A stretch of 57,167 bases of DNA from Bacteroidales bacterium (GTDB lineage Bacteria; Bacteroidota; Bacteroidia; Bacteroidales; F082). The DNA lies in NCBI GenBank assembly GCA_024681295.1, contig JAILBC010000008.1, positions 1-57,167 of the forward strand, in the 5' to 3' direction. The notes beneath the pieces were generated by a model. That model saw nothing but the letters and a program-made list of their open reading frames with translations. It searched no databases and was not told where the DNA came from. Positions 1-7,795 of the stretch are shown piece by piece. The stretch's first letter is position 1; every line of letters starts with the position of its first letter. A program made the position numbers and the translations under genes.

Positions 1-24
1 CAGATGGATTGAAAGGAGGCGATT

Positions 25-189
25 ATGGCACAAAGCATTGAATCGGTCATCGGCAAGGAGTTGAGCGACGACCTGCACAGCGAATTCGAGGACCTTATCT
101 CGCACGAGGACGTAAGTATGTCCGACCTCGACCAACTCCTGTACGACTACGGGCTGGAGCCCGACTATCTGGAAGAACTTCTATTCTAA
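25..189 (+). CDS. Small acidic hypothetical protein (54 aa)
   Basis: A good Shine-Dalgarno (AAAGGAGG at 13-20) precedes the ATG at 25, and the frame is open to TAA at 187-189. The 54-residue product is strongly acidic and looks helical; its C-terminus is Leu/Glu/Tyr rich. No family recognised. It is the first of a run of small acidic rightward genes on the mobile element, 19 bases before the next start. Confidence 0.6.
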   Translation: MAQSIESVIGKELSDDLHSEFEDLISHEDVSMSDLDQLLYDYGLEPDYLEELLF

Positions 190-208
190 CCGTCAAAACC
201 AGCGCAAC

Positions 209-442
209 ATGAAAGACTTTAACGAATTCGTGAGGGAGTGCTATCTGAAAAGCACTCCTTCCATCGACCTGAACGACGTTCCCAAGGGCGAGCAGATCGC
301 ACCGTGGGACCACAAGCTCGACTATGAAGAATACTGCGCCTTTGTCGAGGAATATTCCGAGGGCGACGCAGAGGTGAAGGGCGCCATGAACCTTTGGTGC
401 CTCAACTCCGGGCCTTCAATCGTAAACTGTCAAACCCATTAA
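209..442 (+). CDS. Small acidic hypothetical protein (77 aa)
   Basis: The 77-residue product has an acidic Tyr/Glu-rich middle (about residues 38-55) and no recognised domain. It lies between the 54-aa gene and the DGR-type variable protein, 12 bases before the latter, so probably in the same transcript. Function unknown. Confidence 0.7.
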   Translation: MKDFNEFVRECYLKSTPSIDLNDVPKGEQIAPWDHKLDYEEYCAFVEEYSEGDAEVKGAMNLWCLNSGPSIVNCQTH

Positions 443-454
443 ATACAAACCACT

Positions 455-982
455 ATGAGCAAAAAGCAAGAATTCAAGCTGCTTGAGGCCGCCATCAAGT
501 ACGCAGAGCAAAACAACGGCGGCATCGAACTCGTAAAGGCATTCATGGCCGGAGCCGCCGCTTTCGGAATCGAAGGCGAAGAAATCCCCATGGAACTGAA
601 GACCTTCGACCCCGAGGCCGTTGTTTCGGACATTGAGATCGACGGCGTGAAGTACGTCCGCCTGCACGCAGGCAAGTATGATTTCCGCATCGACATCCAC
701 GACGCCCCCAATTTGATGAATTGGGATGACGCGAATAAGTACGCCGAAGACAAGGGTATGCGCCTGTTCAGCGTCGAAGAAGGCCTTCTCATGTATTGCT
801 TCAAGGACGAGATCAACGCAAAAGCGGTGGAACTCGGAGGCGAAGCGCTTAGGGAAGACGAGGACTATTGGAGCGGTACTGAGAGCACTCGCGGCTACGC
901 CAGGTCCGTGTACTTCGGCAATGGTAACGCCAGCAACTACTACTACAAGTACTACGGGTACGATGTTCGGCCTGTCGCATAG
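455..982 (+). CDS. DGR-type variable protein, C-type-lectin/DUF1566-like C-terminus
   Basis: This 175-residue protein ends in a module (residues about 95-175) typical of diversity-generating-retroelement targets in Bacteroidales: a DYWSGTES motif, then an alternating Tyr/Ser/Gly/Asn stretch, then VRPVA at the C-terminus. This matches the Lcl/DUF1566 C-type-lectin-like fold, in which the hypervariable residues make a ligand-binding face. Between residues 140 and 171 many codons are NNC or NNG where an AAC/AAG template would fit (AGC, CGC, GGC, TAC, TCC, AAG, GGG), as expected from adenine-specific mutagenic retrohoming. A palindrome follows the stop. No reverse transcriptase or template repeat is in the window, so the rest of the DGR would lie upstream or be absent. 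The ligand is unknown. Confidence 0.75.
   Translation: MSKKQEFKLLEAAIKYAEQNNGGIELVKAFMAGAAAFGIEGEEIPMELKTFDPEAVVSDIEIDGVKYVRLHAGKYDFRIDIHDAPNLMNWDDANKYAEDKGMRLFSVEEGLLMYCFKDEINAKAVELGGEALREDEDYWSGTESTRGYARSVYFGNGNASNYYYKYYGYDVRPVA
863..982 (+). other. Putative DGR variable region (VR)
   Basis: This is the last 120 bases of the preceding gene, residues 137-175. Varied codons cluster as NNC/NNG, and the end (GATGTTCGGCCTGTCGCATAG region) has the fixed GC-richer character of an initiation-of-mutagenic-homing segment. Inferred from codon pattern and position; no matching template repeat is visible here. Confidence 0.6.
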
Positions 983-992
983 CATTCATCGT

Positions 993-1008
993 TTGCGCCT
1001 TGGCGCAA
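993..1008 (+). other. Hairpin/cruciform 10 bp after the variable region
   Basis: TTGCGC (993-998) pairs perfectly with GCGCAA (1003-1008) around a 4-base CTTG loop. Small GC-rich cruciforms just after the VR are a known element of Bordetella-type DGRs that promote target recognition. The position and size here fit that, though a role in transcription is also possible. Confidence 0.5.
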
Positions 1009-1022
1009 CCATTTTACCTTAT

Positions 1023-1048
1023 GGGCGCGGCTCTCAAAAGACGCGCCC
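1023..1048 (+). other. Perfect 7-bp GC stem-loop
   Basis: GGGCGCG (1023-1029) pairs with CGCGCCC (1042-1048) across a 12-base loop, followed by a weak T-rich stretch. It could be a first, weak terminator of the variable-protein transcript. It lies 70 bases before a better terminator. Confidence 0.4.
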
Positions 1049-1093
1049 TTTGGATTCTTTACAGGAATATCTGTTTGTAATCATTTTGTTGGA

Positions 1094-1126
1094 GGGGGCG
1101 CGGCGCAGCTGCGTCCCCTTGTTTTT
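1094..1126 (+). terminator. Rho-independent terminator after the DGR target gene
   Basis: An 8-bp stem (GGGGGCGC 1094-1101 with GCGTCCCC 1111-1118, one G-T pair) is followed by TTGTTTTT at 1119-1126. It separates the variable protein from the next gene group, which starts at 1148. Confidence 0.75.
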
Positions 1127-1147
1127 CACGTAAAAATCTATCAAATC

Positions 1148-2068
1148 ATGAGTGATATTGCATATCCCGTGGCGTTTCAGAAAGTGAGCGCCGATGGAAA
1201 GTACCGCCTGACGGTACGCTACGAGGAAGGCGCGGAACATCCGCTTTGTGTCTGCGACTTCCCCTTGCACATGGACGACTGGTGCCGGGATTATTCAGCC
1301 AACCCGACACGCCGGAGTAAGAGCGAACTTCACTACGACAGCGCAAGAAATTGCATGATGCAGTTGCTGGTATGGTATGGCGACAGAAAGAAAATCATCG
1401 ACCGACTGGTAGCCAACGGCAAGGAGGGATTCCACGAACAATACGACAATGCGCTGATTTACGACAAACACCGCAGGGAATGGGTGCTGATGTCCTGGGT
1501 TTCCAAATATCGCAGCTATACAGGGGAAATCATCGAGGCCCATTGGTCCGAGGAATGGAATTTCTGCTGCAAGCGCGAGGAAATTGAAGTCTTTGATGTC
1601 GTGGACTACATGAGCGAAGAATCCCTTGTGGATCTGCTTGAGAATTGCATGACCGACGAATGCAAGGTGATGTCATACAACTTCGGTTATCATGGAAGCA
1701 TAAGCTTCTATTCCAACGTGGACGCAGATTGCGCTGGCCTGGCATGGCTGGTGAAAAGCGAAGCCGTTGGCGAAGGCAAATGGCTTACCGAGGAACAATG
1801 GAACACCCAAGACTGTTACATGCTGTCAAGCGGAGAGCGCGAGGAAATCGAGGCATGGGCCGAAGGCAATGTGTTCTGGTTCGAGGTGGAGAAAAGCGTG
1901 ACGTGGAAAACACATCGCGAATGCCTGAGTGAGGATCGCGAACCTCAGGACTATGAGGAGAAAGAATGGGAATACGTGGATTCCTGCGGAGGATTCTACG
2001 GGCTCAACTATGCGGTCCAATATGCCATTGAGAACAACGACCTGCCGAAGATGCTGGCCGAAGCATAA
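1148..2068 (+). CDS. Hypothetical phage-type protein (306 aa)
   Basis: The 306-residue product is acidic, rich in Trp and Cys, and has no signal peptide or membrane segment. No family recognised. It starts 22 bases after the terminator and leads a long run of small rightward genes with gaps of 10-20 bases. Function unknown. Confidence 0.75.
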   Translation: MSDIAYPVAFQKVSADGKYRLTVRYEEGAEHPLCVCDFPLHMDDWCRDYSANPTRRSKSELHYDSARNCMMQLLVWYGDRKKIIDRLVANGKEGFHEQYDNALIYDKHRREWVLMSWVSKYRSYTGEIIEAHWSEEWNFCCKREEIEVFDVVDYMSEESLVDLLENCMTDECKVMSYNFGYHGSISFYSNVDADCAGLAWLVKSEAVGEGKWLTEEQWNTQDCYMLSSGEREEIEAWAEGNVFWFEVEKSVTWKTHRECLSEDREPQDYEEKEWEYVDSCGGFYGLNYAVQYAIENNDLPKMLAEA

Positions 2069-2079
2069 ACAAAAATGAC

Positions 2080-2355
2080 ATGAACACAACGGTAAAAGTG
2101 GTTTTCCGGGCCTACGACGACGGCGAGGTCGTTGCCGTGTTTCCGGAAATACTGAACAACATCGGTGAAAACAAAGGCTATTCCCACAAGGCTTCGTGGT
2201 TCTTCATCGAGTACCGCAAATTGATGCGGGTGACACGGACGGCGAAGCAAAAGGAATACATCGACCTTTTCCACGAAATCAGGGGCAAGGGCTTCACCGG
2301 CCTCATGGTTTACAAAAGGGCGAGAATCAAGACAAAACTGATTGTTCAACAATAA
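2080..2355 (+). CDS. Hypothetical protein (91 aa), basic C-terminus
   Basis: A 91-residue product with an N-terminal beta-rich half and a Lys/Arg-rich C-terminal third (residues about 55-91), which could contact nucleic acid. No known family. It follows its neighbour by 11 bases. Function unknown. Confidence 0.7.
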   Translation: MNTTVKVVFRAYDDGEVVAVFPEILNNIGENKGYSHKASWFFIEYRKLMRVTRTAKQKEYIDLFHEIRGKGFTGLMVYKRARIKTKLIVQQ

Positions 2356-2366
2356 AACACAAAGCA

Positions 2367-2609
2367 ATGAAAAGAGTCATGAATTGTGTCATCCGCATCG
2401 AGTATGAGCATGACACCAAAGGATATTGGGGCGACCTCGATATGAGCGAAGTCGAGGACACCGCTGCACACCTGACCATCAATCCGAACTTCCACTCGAT
2501 AGAGTGTGGAGTTAAAATCGACGAGGTAAGCGTCAATGTAGTTGATACCGAATCTCCTGTCGATTGGAGAGAACTGAAACACAATCCACGGATTCTATTA
2601 ACCAAATAA
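2367..2609 (+). CDS. Hypothetical protein (80 aa)
   Basis: The ATG at 2367 is chosen over an upstream in-frame ATG at 2196 because the latter would overlap most of the previous gene and the extra residues read like an out-of-frame shadow. The 80-residue product is small, soluble and acidic in its middle. No family recognised. Confidence 0.65.
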   Translation: MKRVMNCVIRIEYEHDTKGYWGDLDMSEVEDTAAHLTINPNFHSIECGVKIDEVSVNVVDTESPVDWRELKHNPRILLTK

Positions 2610-2620
2610 ATGAACGCAAT

Positions 2621-2842
2621 ATGAAAGAGATTACAGTAGAGCAGCTTTGCGAAATGTGCAAAGAGCAGGTCAAGGCCGGGAACGGCAAGAAGGCCGTCGT
2701 AATCAGTTCCGACGACGAGGGCAACGAATTCCATCCCCTGTACTTCGGGTTCACGCCCAAGGAGGAGATTTTCACCGGAAGCAAGTACGAGCCGTGGCTT
2801 CGCGACTTGAAGAAAGACGATGACTTCATCATCCTTGGATAA
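2621..2842 (+). CDS. Hypothetical phage-type protein (73 aa)
   Basis: Start chosen at 2621 (MKEITVEQL), just after the previous stop, rather than an in-frame ATG at 2564 inside the previous gene. The product has a VVISSDDEGNEFHPL stretch (about residues 24-38), a pattern I associate with small phage ORFans of Bacteroidetes and other phyla. Function unknown. Confidence 0.65.
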   Translation: MKEITVEQLCEMCKEQVKAGNGKKAVVISSDDEGNEFHPLYFGFTPKEEIFTGSKYEPWLRDLKKDDDFIILG

Positions 2843-2852
2843 GAAATCGGCC

Positions 2853-3119
2853 ATGCAGGTAATTGAAATATTGCACAGGAACAAGCTGGGGTTCATCCAG
2901 AACACGAGGATCGTGGCGCGGTCCATCACCGCCAACCCAAGAAAGGGCGATGTCGAATACTTCTGCGTATATAAGAGCGCCGCGCCGGACTTCCATTCAA
3001 TATCCCAGGTTGACCGCTGGGGCGGCACTGGAGGATACTTCCACCGGATTATGCTCAGCCCGCAAACAGACGACAAGCTTCGGCAACAGATTAAATCGAA
3101 ACAAGTAATACTACTATGA
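2853..3119 (+). CDS. Hypothetical protein (88 aa)
   Basis: Start taken at the second in-frame ATG (2853), because 2820 would overlap the upstream gene by 23 bases. The product is basic, with no recognised domain. Its stop overlaps the next start by ATGA, which implies translational coupling. Confidence 0.65.
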   Translation: MQVIEILHRNKLGFIQNTRIVARSITANPRKGDVEYFCVYKSAAPDFHSISQVDRWGGTGGYFHRIMLSPQTDDKLRQQIKSKQVILL

Positions 3120-3313
3120 CCATGATGAAAGCAAGAATCACCTATCGAATGGAAACAACCATCGAGGGAAACGACCTCGAGGAAATCATGCAAGAATGGG
3201 CTGGGAGAAACCTGGATCCGTCGGGCAATTCGGAATTTGTCGAGTTGGTCTCTGTCAACGATGCCGAGACAAACAAAGACCTCTCCCCCTACTTGGACGA
3301 AATAGACTACTAA
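3116..3313 (+). CDS. Small hypothetical protein (65 aa)
   Basis: The ATG at 3116 overlaps the preceding stop; in-frame ATGs at 3122 and 3125 are alternatives. The 65-residue product has a basic N-terminal strand, then an acidic helix and tail. It resembles other short phage proteins in general shape only. Function unknown. Confidence 0.65.
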   Translation: MTMMKARITYRMETTIEGNDLEEIMQEWAGRNLDPSGNSEFVELVSVNDAETNKDLSPYLDEIDY

Positions 3314-3332
3314 CCATCAAAAACTCAACAAA

Positions 3333-3890
3333 ATGAAATGCACAGATTTTTGGCAGAAAGAAAGAGATTTGAAGAAAACTGCCATCGAAGAATTAGACAA
3401 CGCACTCAAAGCGCACAAAGAAAGATATTCCTGGTGCGACGAGGACGGAGAAATCCCAGAAGGTGTTGAGACGCCTTGTATCTGCGTTTTCCTTGACAAC
3501 GTTGGACCTACAGATGTGAACATTAAAGAAGTCATCCACGACAAGAGAGGATGGTGGTTTAGTTGCGAGGAAACGGAATACGGGAACGACATTGAATTCC
3601 AGGATCCATACGACATTTCCTGCGCCTTCCAAATCCAGACCATCACCGAATTGATTCCGGAAACAAAGAAAGTGAAAAGCGCAGAAGAGGTGGTGCCTCA
3701 GACTGTATCATTGCTCGATCGCGAGGATTTGAAGCAACGCGGATTCGATGGAAGCAAGCTCACCAACAAGGAATTGGCCGAAATAGCTGCTAAGATGAAT
3801 GACTACTATTTGGACTATGGATTCTGGGATGATATGCAAGAGGCTTGCATACAACTTGGAATTCCAAGACTGGAGGAAACAGAAGAATAA
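3333..3890 (+). CDS. Hypothetical protein (185 aa)
   Basis: A 185-residue soluble, acidic protein with several Trp/Cys residues in the first 100 positions and a helical C-terminus. No family recognised. Spaced 19 bases from the previous gene and 12 from the next, so the same operon. Confidence 0.7.
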   Translation: MKCTDFWQKERDLKKTAIEELDNALKAHKERYSWCDEDGEIPEGVETPCICVFLDNVGPTDVNIKEVIHDKRGWWFSCEETEYGNDIEFQDPYDISCAFQIQTITELIPETKKVKSAEEVVPQTVSLLDREDLKQRGFDGSKLTNKELAEIAAKMNDYYLDYGFWDDMQEACIQLGIPRLEETEE

Positions 3891-3902
3891 AAGCAAAAAC
3901 CC

Positions 3903-4352
3903 ATGAAAACACTGTCAAAAGTAAACCTGAACTGGGAAGGTTACATGATGTACCGGGATAAAGATGGAAACTATTACGCCGACATCAATTACAAACCAGG
4001 AGTCAAGCCAACCGAACTATGGCTAATGGCACCGCCCGATGACATAGACGGGGAACCATGCTCGATGGTCAAAAACTTCACCGTCGAGAACCCTGAGACC
4101 GACAAGGAAATCCGGGAAGCCAACTTCCGATATGAATACATGATGCTCGGTCGGTTGAAAAGCGACTGCGATGGATTCCTTTCTGAGGGCGACTGCAGAT
4201 ACCGCAATCCTGAAAAGATATGGGGAAACACCATCGAAAGCCACATCAAGCACATGAAGGAGATTTGGATGAAATTCGACGACGACCTGAAGCCCGAGTG
4301 GTGCTCTTGGGAGCAGATTCTTGAATACGAAAGAAAAATGTCAAACCAATAA
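3903..4352 (+). CDS. LPD11-domain protein (149 aa)
   Basis: Residues about 76-146 carry the pattern of large polyvalent protein-associated domain 11: MLGRLKSDCDGFL, then RNPEKIWG, then a HIKHMKEIW helix, then KPEW and an EQILEYE end. LPD domains are found on phage and conjugative-element proteins, often next to antirestriction genes, and have no proven biochemical function. The next gene is ArdA-like, which fits that context. Recognised from memory of the family pattern. Confidence 0.65.
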   Translation: MKTLSKVNLNWEGYMMYRDKDGNYYADINYKPGVKPTELWLMAPPDDIDGEPCSMVKNFTVENPETDKEIREANFRYEYMMLGRLKSDCDGFLSEGDCRYRNPEKIWGNTIESHIKHMKEIWMKFDDDLKPEWCSWEQILEYERKMSNQ

Positions 4353-4365
4353 AATACAACACAAA

Positions 4366-5502
4366 ATGAACAAACAGGAACAAACACACATCGCTGGCTC
4401 AGACTGCCAGAACCCCATGGTCTATTGTGGGACCTATCACAAGTACAACAGCGGAAGCATTGACGGAGCATGGGTTGATATCGCATCCTTCCAAAACGGA
4501 AAGGATTTCATGAATTGGTGCGCTACGGAACTCCACAAGGACGAAGCCGACCCCGAACTCATGTTCCAGGACTTCCAGAACTTCCCCGAGTGGTTCTACA
4601 GCGAATCAATGTCCGTCAATAGCATCGACGAAATCCTCAACTGGTGGAAGGAAGAAACCGCCACCCGCGAGGAGGAATCAAAGGATGGTCTTCAAATCGT
4701 GGACTATAACGAAGGTGTTTCCATCGCAGTCGTTGGCGACACCTACCCTGTCAGGAAGAAACTGAAGGAAATTGGAGGCCACTACCGCAAACACAAGGAG
4801 CTCGGTCCCTGCTGGGTGTTCAGCGCAAAGAAACGCGAGGACTTGGAGAAATTCATCGCATCCGGAGAGAAGCCATCCGAAGAGAAGAAAGAGCCGGTTG
4901 CCAAGCCAGACAAGGCGCTGCTGGAGGAATATCTCAACGAAATGCGAAAGGTGTGGCCAAATGACGAAAGCATGATCGAATATTTCCGCAAGAAAACAAG
5001 CCGGGTCATCCGATTGACAAACGGCGGGCTGATGGCGTTCGAGAAACCGGATATTCAAACCCGTTTCTGCTTTGGTTACGGATGCCAGGGCATGACAGAC
5101 CAAGAAGCGTGCGAAGCGGCAAGTGACGCCAAAAGCTACGATTACTTCATCCACGCCAACATCGACGGGATAGACAGAAGTATCAAGGCCCTGTCCGGCG
5201 AACTTGAAGACGATTACGATTACGGATACATGAAACCATACCTGTATAGAAAATCGTATTGCAGCCAAAAGGAAGAGTTGAATGAATGGAGCTACCAGTG
5301 GATCAATCCTTGGCAGGTTCAGAACGAACCTTGGAGAACGAAGGGTATGTTGGATCTCGTGTTGTTGGATGACGACAACCGCAAGATCATCCTTGAAGCA
5401 GAGAAAGCTGAGAGAGCGGCTTTCGAGAAGAGGCTGAATGCCTGGTGGAAGCGTTACGGAGAGAAATACATCGACACATGGACCTATTGGGCCGACGAAT
5501 AA
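4366..5502 (+). CDS. ArdA-like antirestriction protein with C-terminal extension (378 aa)
   Basis: Residues about 18-97 resemble the N-terminal domain of ArdA (CGTYHKYNSGSIDGAW, then an acidic stretch and FPEWF). ArdA proteins mimic B-form DNA and block type I restriction enzymes. ArdA itself is about 165 residues; this protein is more than twice that. Residues about 118-164 hold a second motif, GDTYPVRKKLKEIGG then CWVF, a small module common in mobile-element proteins. The rest is unassigned. The ATG at 4366 is chosen because the upstream in-frame ATG at 4321 lies inside the LPD11 gene. Inferred role: protection of entering element DNA. Confidence 0.6.
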   Translation: MNKQEQTHIAGSDCQNPMVYCGTYHKYNSGSIDGAWVDIASFQNGKDFMNWCATELHKDEADPELMFQDFQNFPEWFYSESMSVNSIDEILNWWKEETATREEESKDGLQIVDYNEGVSIAVVGDTYPVRKKLKEIGGHYRKHKELGPCWVFSAKKREDLEKFIASGEKPSEEKKEPVAKPDKALLEEYLNEMRKVWPNDESMIEYFRKKTSRVIRLTNGGLMAFEKPDIQTRFCFGYGCQGMTDQEACEAASDAKSYDYFIHANIDGIDRSIKALSGELEDDYDYGYMKPYLYRKSYCSQKEELNEWSYQWINPWQVQNEPWRTKGMLDLVLLDDDNRKIILEAEKAERAAFEKRLNAWWKRYGEKYIDTWTYWADE

Positions 5503-5537
5503 ACAAAAGTCAATACTCAACAAGAAAGGACAGCAAA

Positions 5538-6407
5538 ATGAATGACAAACCGAACATGAGAATCGAATGCCGGACAAAGAGGGCATTCGACAACGCGCTG
5601 GCCATCATCAATTTCTTTGGCTCCGGCGGGTATCGCCTTAACAAGACGAAAAGGACCATAGAGTTGATAGTGTCTGATTGGCATTACTTCCAACTCATAG
5701 AGTTCATCCACAAGCAATTCTCCGAGGAACTTGGCGAGCGTGCCTGGAGGAAGGAGATTGACTTCTACATGCCTCGCGAGAACATGGAGGACGAGAAGAT
5801 CCAAAAAGACCCGAAAGAAGACAAACCCGACGAAAAGCGCGTCCTCCACCTGATTTTCGGGGAGAGCGCCAGCCGGCACGCCGACGATTTCGACGAGCTT
5901 ATCTCGGCGATTGGAAACTACGATGGTACATATATCATCAGGGAATTCGACACCGTTAAGGAGGAAGAGGCGTATCTACAGGCTCTCGAAGACCTTGATG
6001 GATGGAACGGCTACGCGACGCTCGAAAGTTTCCACGATGAGGAAGAAATCAATGGATTCGACAAACGTTACGAAGACATGAGAAAGGTTCAGAGGTATCT
6101 CAGCCGAGACCTCTACCAAGTCGAAACCGACGAAGACGGAGTAAAGTGGGTTCATATCGACGGTTTCTGCTACCTGAACGACGGAGGCGATGAAGCCGAG
6201 TACCGTTGCGTCCAGGGAACGTGGTGTTGCGTAAAGGTCGAGGATTTGATGAAAGACTGTGAAAGCGCCGAAAGAGCGTTTGAAGCCACAAAGCAGTACG
6301 AAGGGACGATCACAGTGGAGGAAATCTGCGAATATTACGAAAATGCGAAGGATCTCCCGTACAGCAAGGTCACTCAAGACACGCCAGACGGCTGGTACAT
6401 CAACTAA
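5538..6407 (+). CDS. Hypothetical acidic two-part protein (289 aa)
   Basis: Start taken at 5538, as the upstream ATG at 5445 lies in the previous gene. The N-terminal ~85 residues are basic to neutral, followed by a charged linker (about 85-105) and an acidic C-terminal region. The last ~95 residues (KWVHIDGFCY ... DTPDGWYIN) resemble the product of 14480-14905 (KWIHIFGYC ... INTPAGHYV), so the two share a domain. Function unknown. Confidence 0.65.
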   Translation: MNDKPNMRIECRTKRAFDNALAIINFFGSGGYRLNKTKRTIELIVSDWHYFQLIEFIHKQFSEELGERAWRKEIDFYMPRENMEDEKIQKDPKEDKPDEKRVLHLIFGESASRHADDFDELISAIGNYDGTYIIREFDTVKEEEAYLQALEDLDGWNGYATLESFHDEEEINGFDKRYEDMRKVQRYLSRDLYQVETDEDGVKWVHIDGFCYLNDGGDEAEYRCVQGTWCCVKVEDLMKDCESAERAFEATKQYEGTITVEEICEYYENAKDLPYSKVTQDTPDGWYIN

Positions 6408-6419
6408 AAACTTACAATC

Positions 6420-6695
6420 ATGGAAAAAGTAAAAGTATATATTGCCGGAGTGGATGACTGGAACCGCCCGACATTCTGCACCATCGACAGAAAGCTTTTC
6501 TACTGTGACGTTTCCAACTTGTTCAGCTATGGAACCAGCGACGAGGAGATAATCGAATTCTACAAAAGAAACGGAACCGCAAACATTGTTTACAAGGGCC
6601 GCTCGTTCGATTCCGAGCCGGAGGGCGATTTCTGCTGCGTGGAGATCATCACCCGGGAAGAAGCGAAGAAACTTAGAAAGGATAACAGGCAATGA
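6420..6695 (+). CDS. Hypothetical protein (91 aa)
   Basis: A 91-residue soluble protein with a KVYIAGVDDWNRP start and a helical, Lys/Arg-rich end. No family recognised. Its stop overlaps the start of the next gene by ATGA (6692), implying coupling. Confidence 0.7.
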   Translation: MEKVKVYIAGVDDWNRPTFCTIDRKLFYCDVSNLFSYGTSDEEIIEFYKRNGTANIVYKGRSFDSEPEGDFCCVEIITREEAKKLRKDNRQ

Positions 6696-7024
6696 AAAAG
6701 AGAAAAAACAACGAAATAAGGGAACAGGTCAGAAACGAATTGTCCCGCAAGTTCAAGGAAGAAACCGAACGTGCCAAAGACGAGGCTGTCAGATGGTGCA
6801 AAAAGTACGAGGACAAATGCCGTGAGTGCAACGAGTATTACCGCAGGGCGATGGAAGCCGAAGAGAAGCTTCGCCAATGCGAGGATTGGAACCGCCGCCT
6901 GATGGAATACATGGATATGCCCGACGATGAAAGGAAAAAAGAGTTTGAAAAGATGAAAAACGAATATGCCGTGTCAAAAACGATGAAAAAGTTGTCGGAT
7001 TTCGCAAGCTTCTTGTTTCACTAA
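6692..7024 (+). CDS. Coiled-coil hypothetical protein (110 aa)
   Basis: Nearly the whole 110-residue chain is Glu/Lys/Arg-rich heptad-like sequence with four Cys (residues about 37-67), so it probably forms a long helix or coiled coil. It is the last gene before the repressor promoter. Function unknown. Confidence 0.7.
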   Translation: MKKRKNNEIREQVRNELSRKFKEETERAKDEAVRWCKKYEDKCRECNEYYRRAMEAEEKLRQCEDWNRRLMEYMDMPDDERKKEFEKMKNEYAVSKTMKKLSDFASFLFH

Positions 7025-7078
7025 CATCAACTTGCATCGAGATTGTCTCATTCAAAACCTTTTATACCCAAATAATTG

Positions 7079-7092
7079 TATTTTTGCAAAAA
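7079..7092 (+). promoter_or_regulatory. Promoter -7 box with overlapping palindrome, upstream of repressor
   Basis: TATTTTTG (7079-7086) matches the Bacteroidetes -7 consensus TAnnTTTG exactly. The -33 element is weak. A perfect 12-bp palindrome, TTTTTGCAAAAA (7081-7092), overlaps the box, so it could be an operator for autorepression by the downstream HTH protein. The latter is inference. Confidence 0.6.
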
Positions 7093-7110
7093 TTTCAAAG
7101 TTGAATCATT

Positions 7111-7467
7111 ATGCAAAACCTGAAACTGCCTCACGAGAGGCTGAAATATATCGCCGATTATCTTCACCTGACAATGAAGCAGGTGTCAGAAGATACTGGA
7201 ATATACTATACCACGATAGCAAAATACTTTTCTGGCGGCCTCCTCTTTAAAGAGAAGTTCGCAAAGAAAATGCAGGAAACCTACAACATTTCCGCAGAGT
7301 GGCTGTTGACCGGCGAAGGTCTGAAATTCCTCCAAAGCACGAATCTCGACGAATACAACCAGCAGATCGACAACGCGCTCTCCAAGATCGAGAACATGCA
7401 AACCGACCTGTTCGAGTTGAAGACCAATCTGCTGAATATCAAAAACTCACTTAACAACACGAAGTAA
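7111..7467 (+). CDS. XRE/CI-type repressor-like DNA-binding protein (118 aa)
   Basis: Residues about 8-65 form an HTH domain of the phage-repressor type (RLKYIADYLHLTMKQVSEDTG, a recognition helix around TTIAKYFSGG, then ISAEWLLTGEG). The ending EWLLTGEG is characteristic of Bacteroidetes CI-like regulators. Residues about 78-118 are a predicted coiled coil, probably for oligomerisation. It has its own promoter and terminator, unlike its neighbours, which fits a lysogeny or maintenance regulator. Confidence 0.8.
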   Translation: MQNLKLPHERLKYIADYLHLTMKQVSEDTGIYYTTIAKYFSGGLLFKEKFAKKMQETYNISAEWLLTGEGLKFLQSTNLDEYNQQIDNALSKIENMQTDLFELKTNLLNIKNSLNNTK

Positions 7468-7505
7468 CTGTTGTAATCATAATTTTAGATAGTTTTTTTT
7501 GCGCT

Positions 7506-7540
7506 GGGCCTCGGAGAAATCCGGGGCCCTCGCTTTTTAT
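7506..7540 (+). terminator. Rho-independent terminator after the repressor
   Basis: A 9-bp stem (GGGCCTCGG 7506-7514 with CCGGGGCCC 7521-7529, one T-G pair) around a 6-base loop, followed by a T run at 7534-7538. It makes the repressor gene a monocistronic unit. Confidence 0.8.
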
Positions 7541-7558
7541 TCCCAAAAACGAAACAAT

Positions 7559-7783
7559 ATGGATTACAAAGAAATACACGTAGGGGCCTCCTTGCTCTAT
7601 CGTGATTTGTTTGGAGAATGGCATCCTGTAACAGTTCGCGAGAAACGCAAGATGTCAACACCGACAATCTACACAATCAAGGTCTATCTGGCCACTGATG
7701 ATGACTTGCTCCCAATGGGATGCAAGGGTGCGTTATGCACATCAAAAACAGGACAATTCCACAAACTAAAAAACAGCAACTAA
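7559..7783 (+). CDS. Hypothetical protein (74 aa)
   Basis: ATG at 7559 (MDYKEIHVG) is preferred over an in-frame start at 7499, which would overlap the terminator. The product is beta-rich and neutral, resembling a small SH3-like or Tudor-like fold (WHPVTV then YTIKVYLATDDD), but this is a guess. First gene after the repressor terminator. Confidence 0.65.
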   Translation: MDYKEIHVGASLLYRDLFGEWHPVTVREKRKMSTPTIYTIKVYLATDDDLLPMGCKGALCTSKTGQFHKLKNSN

Positions 7784-7795
7784 AATCAAATCAAT

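Noticed and set aside
416-985. Long leftward frame opposite the DGR target
   Set aside because: Mirror of the coding strand; no start signal and the rightward gene has clear family motifs.
4678-5586. 302-codon leftward frame
   Set aside because: Antisense shadow of the ArdA-like gene; no ribosome site or recognisable domain.
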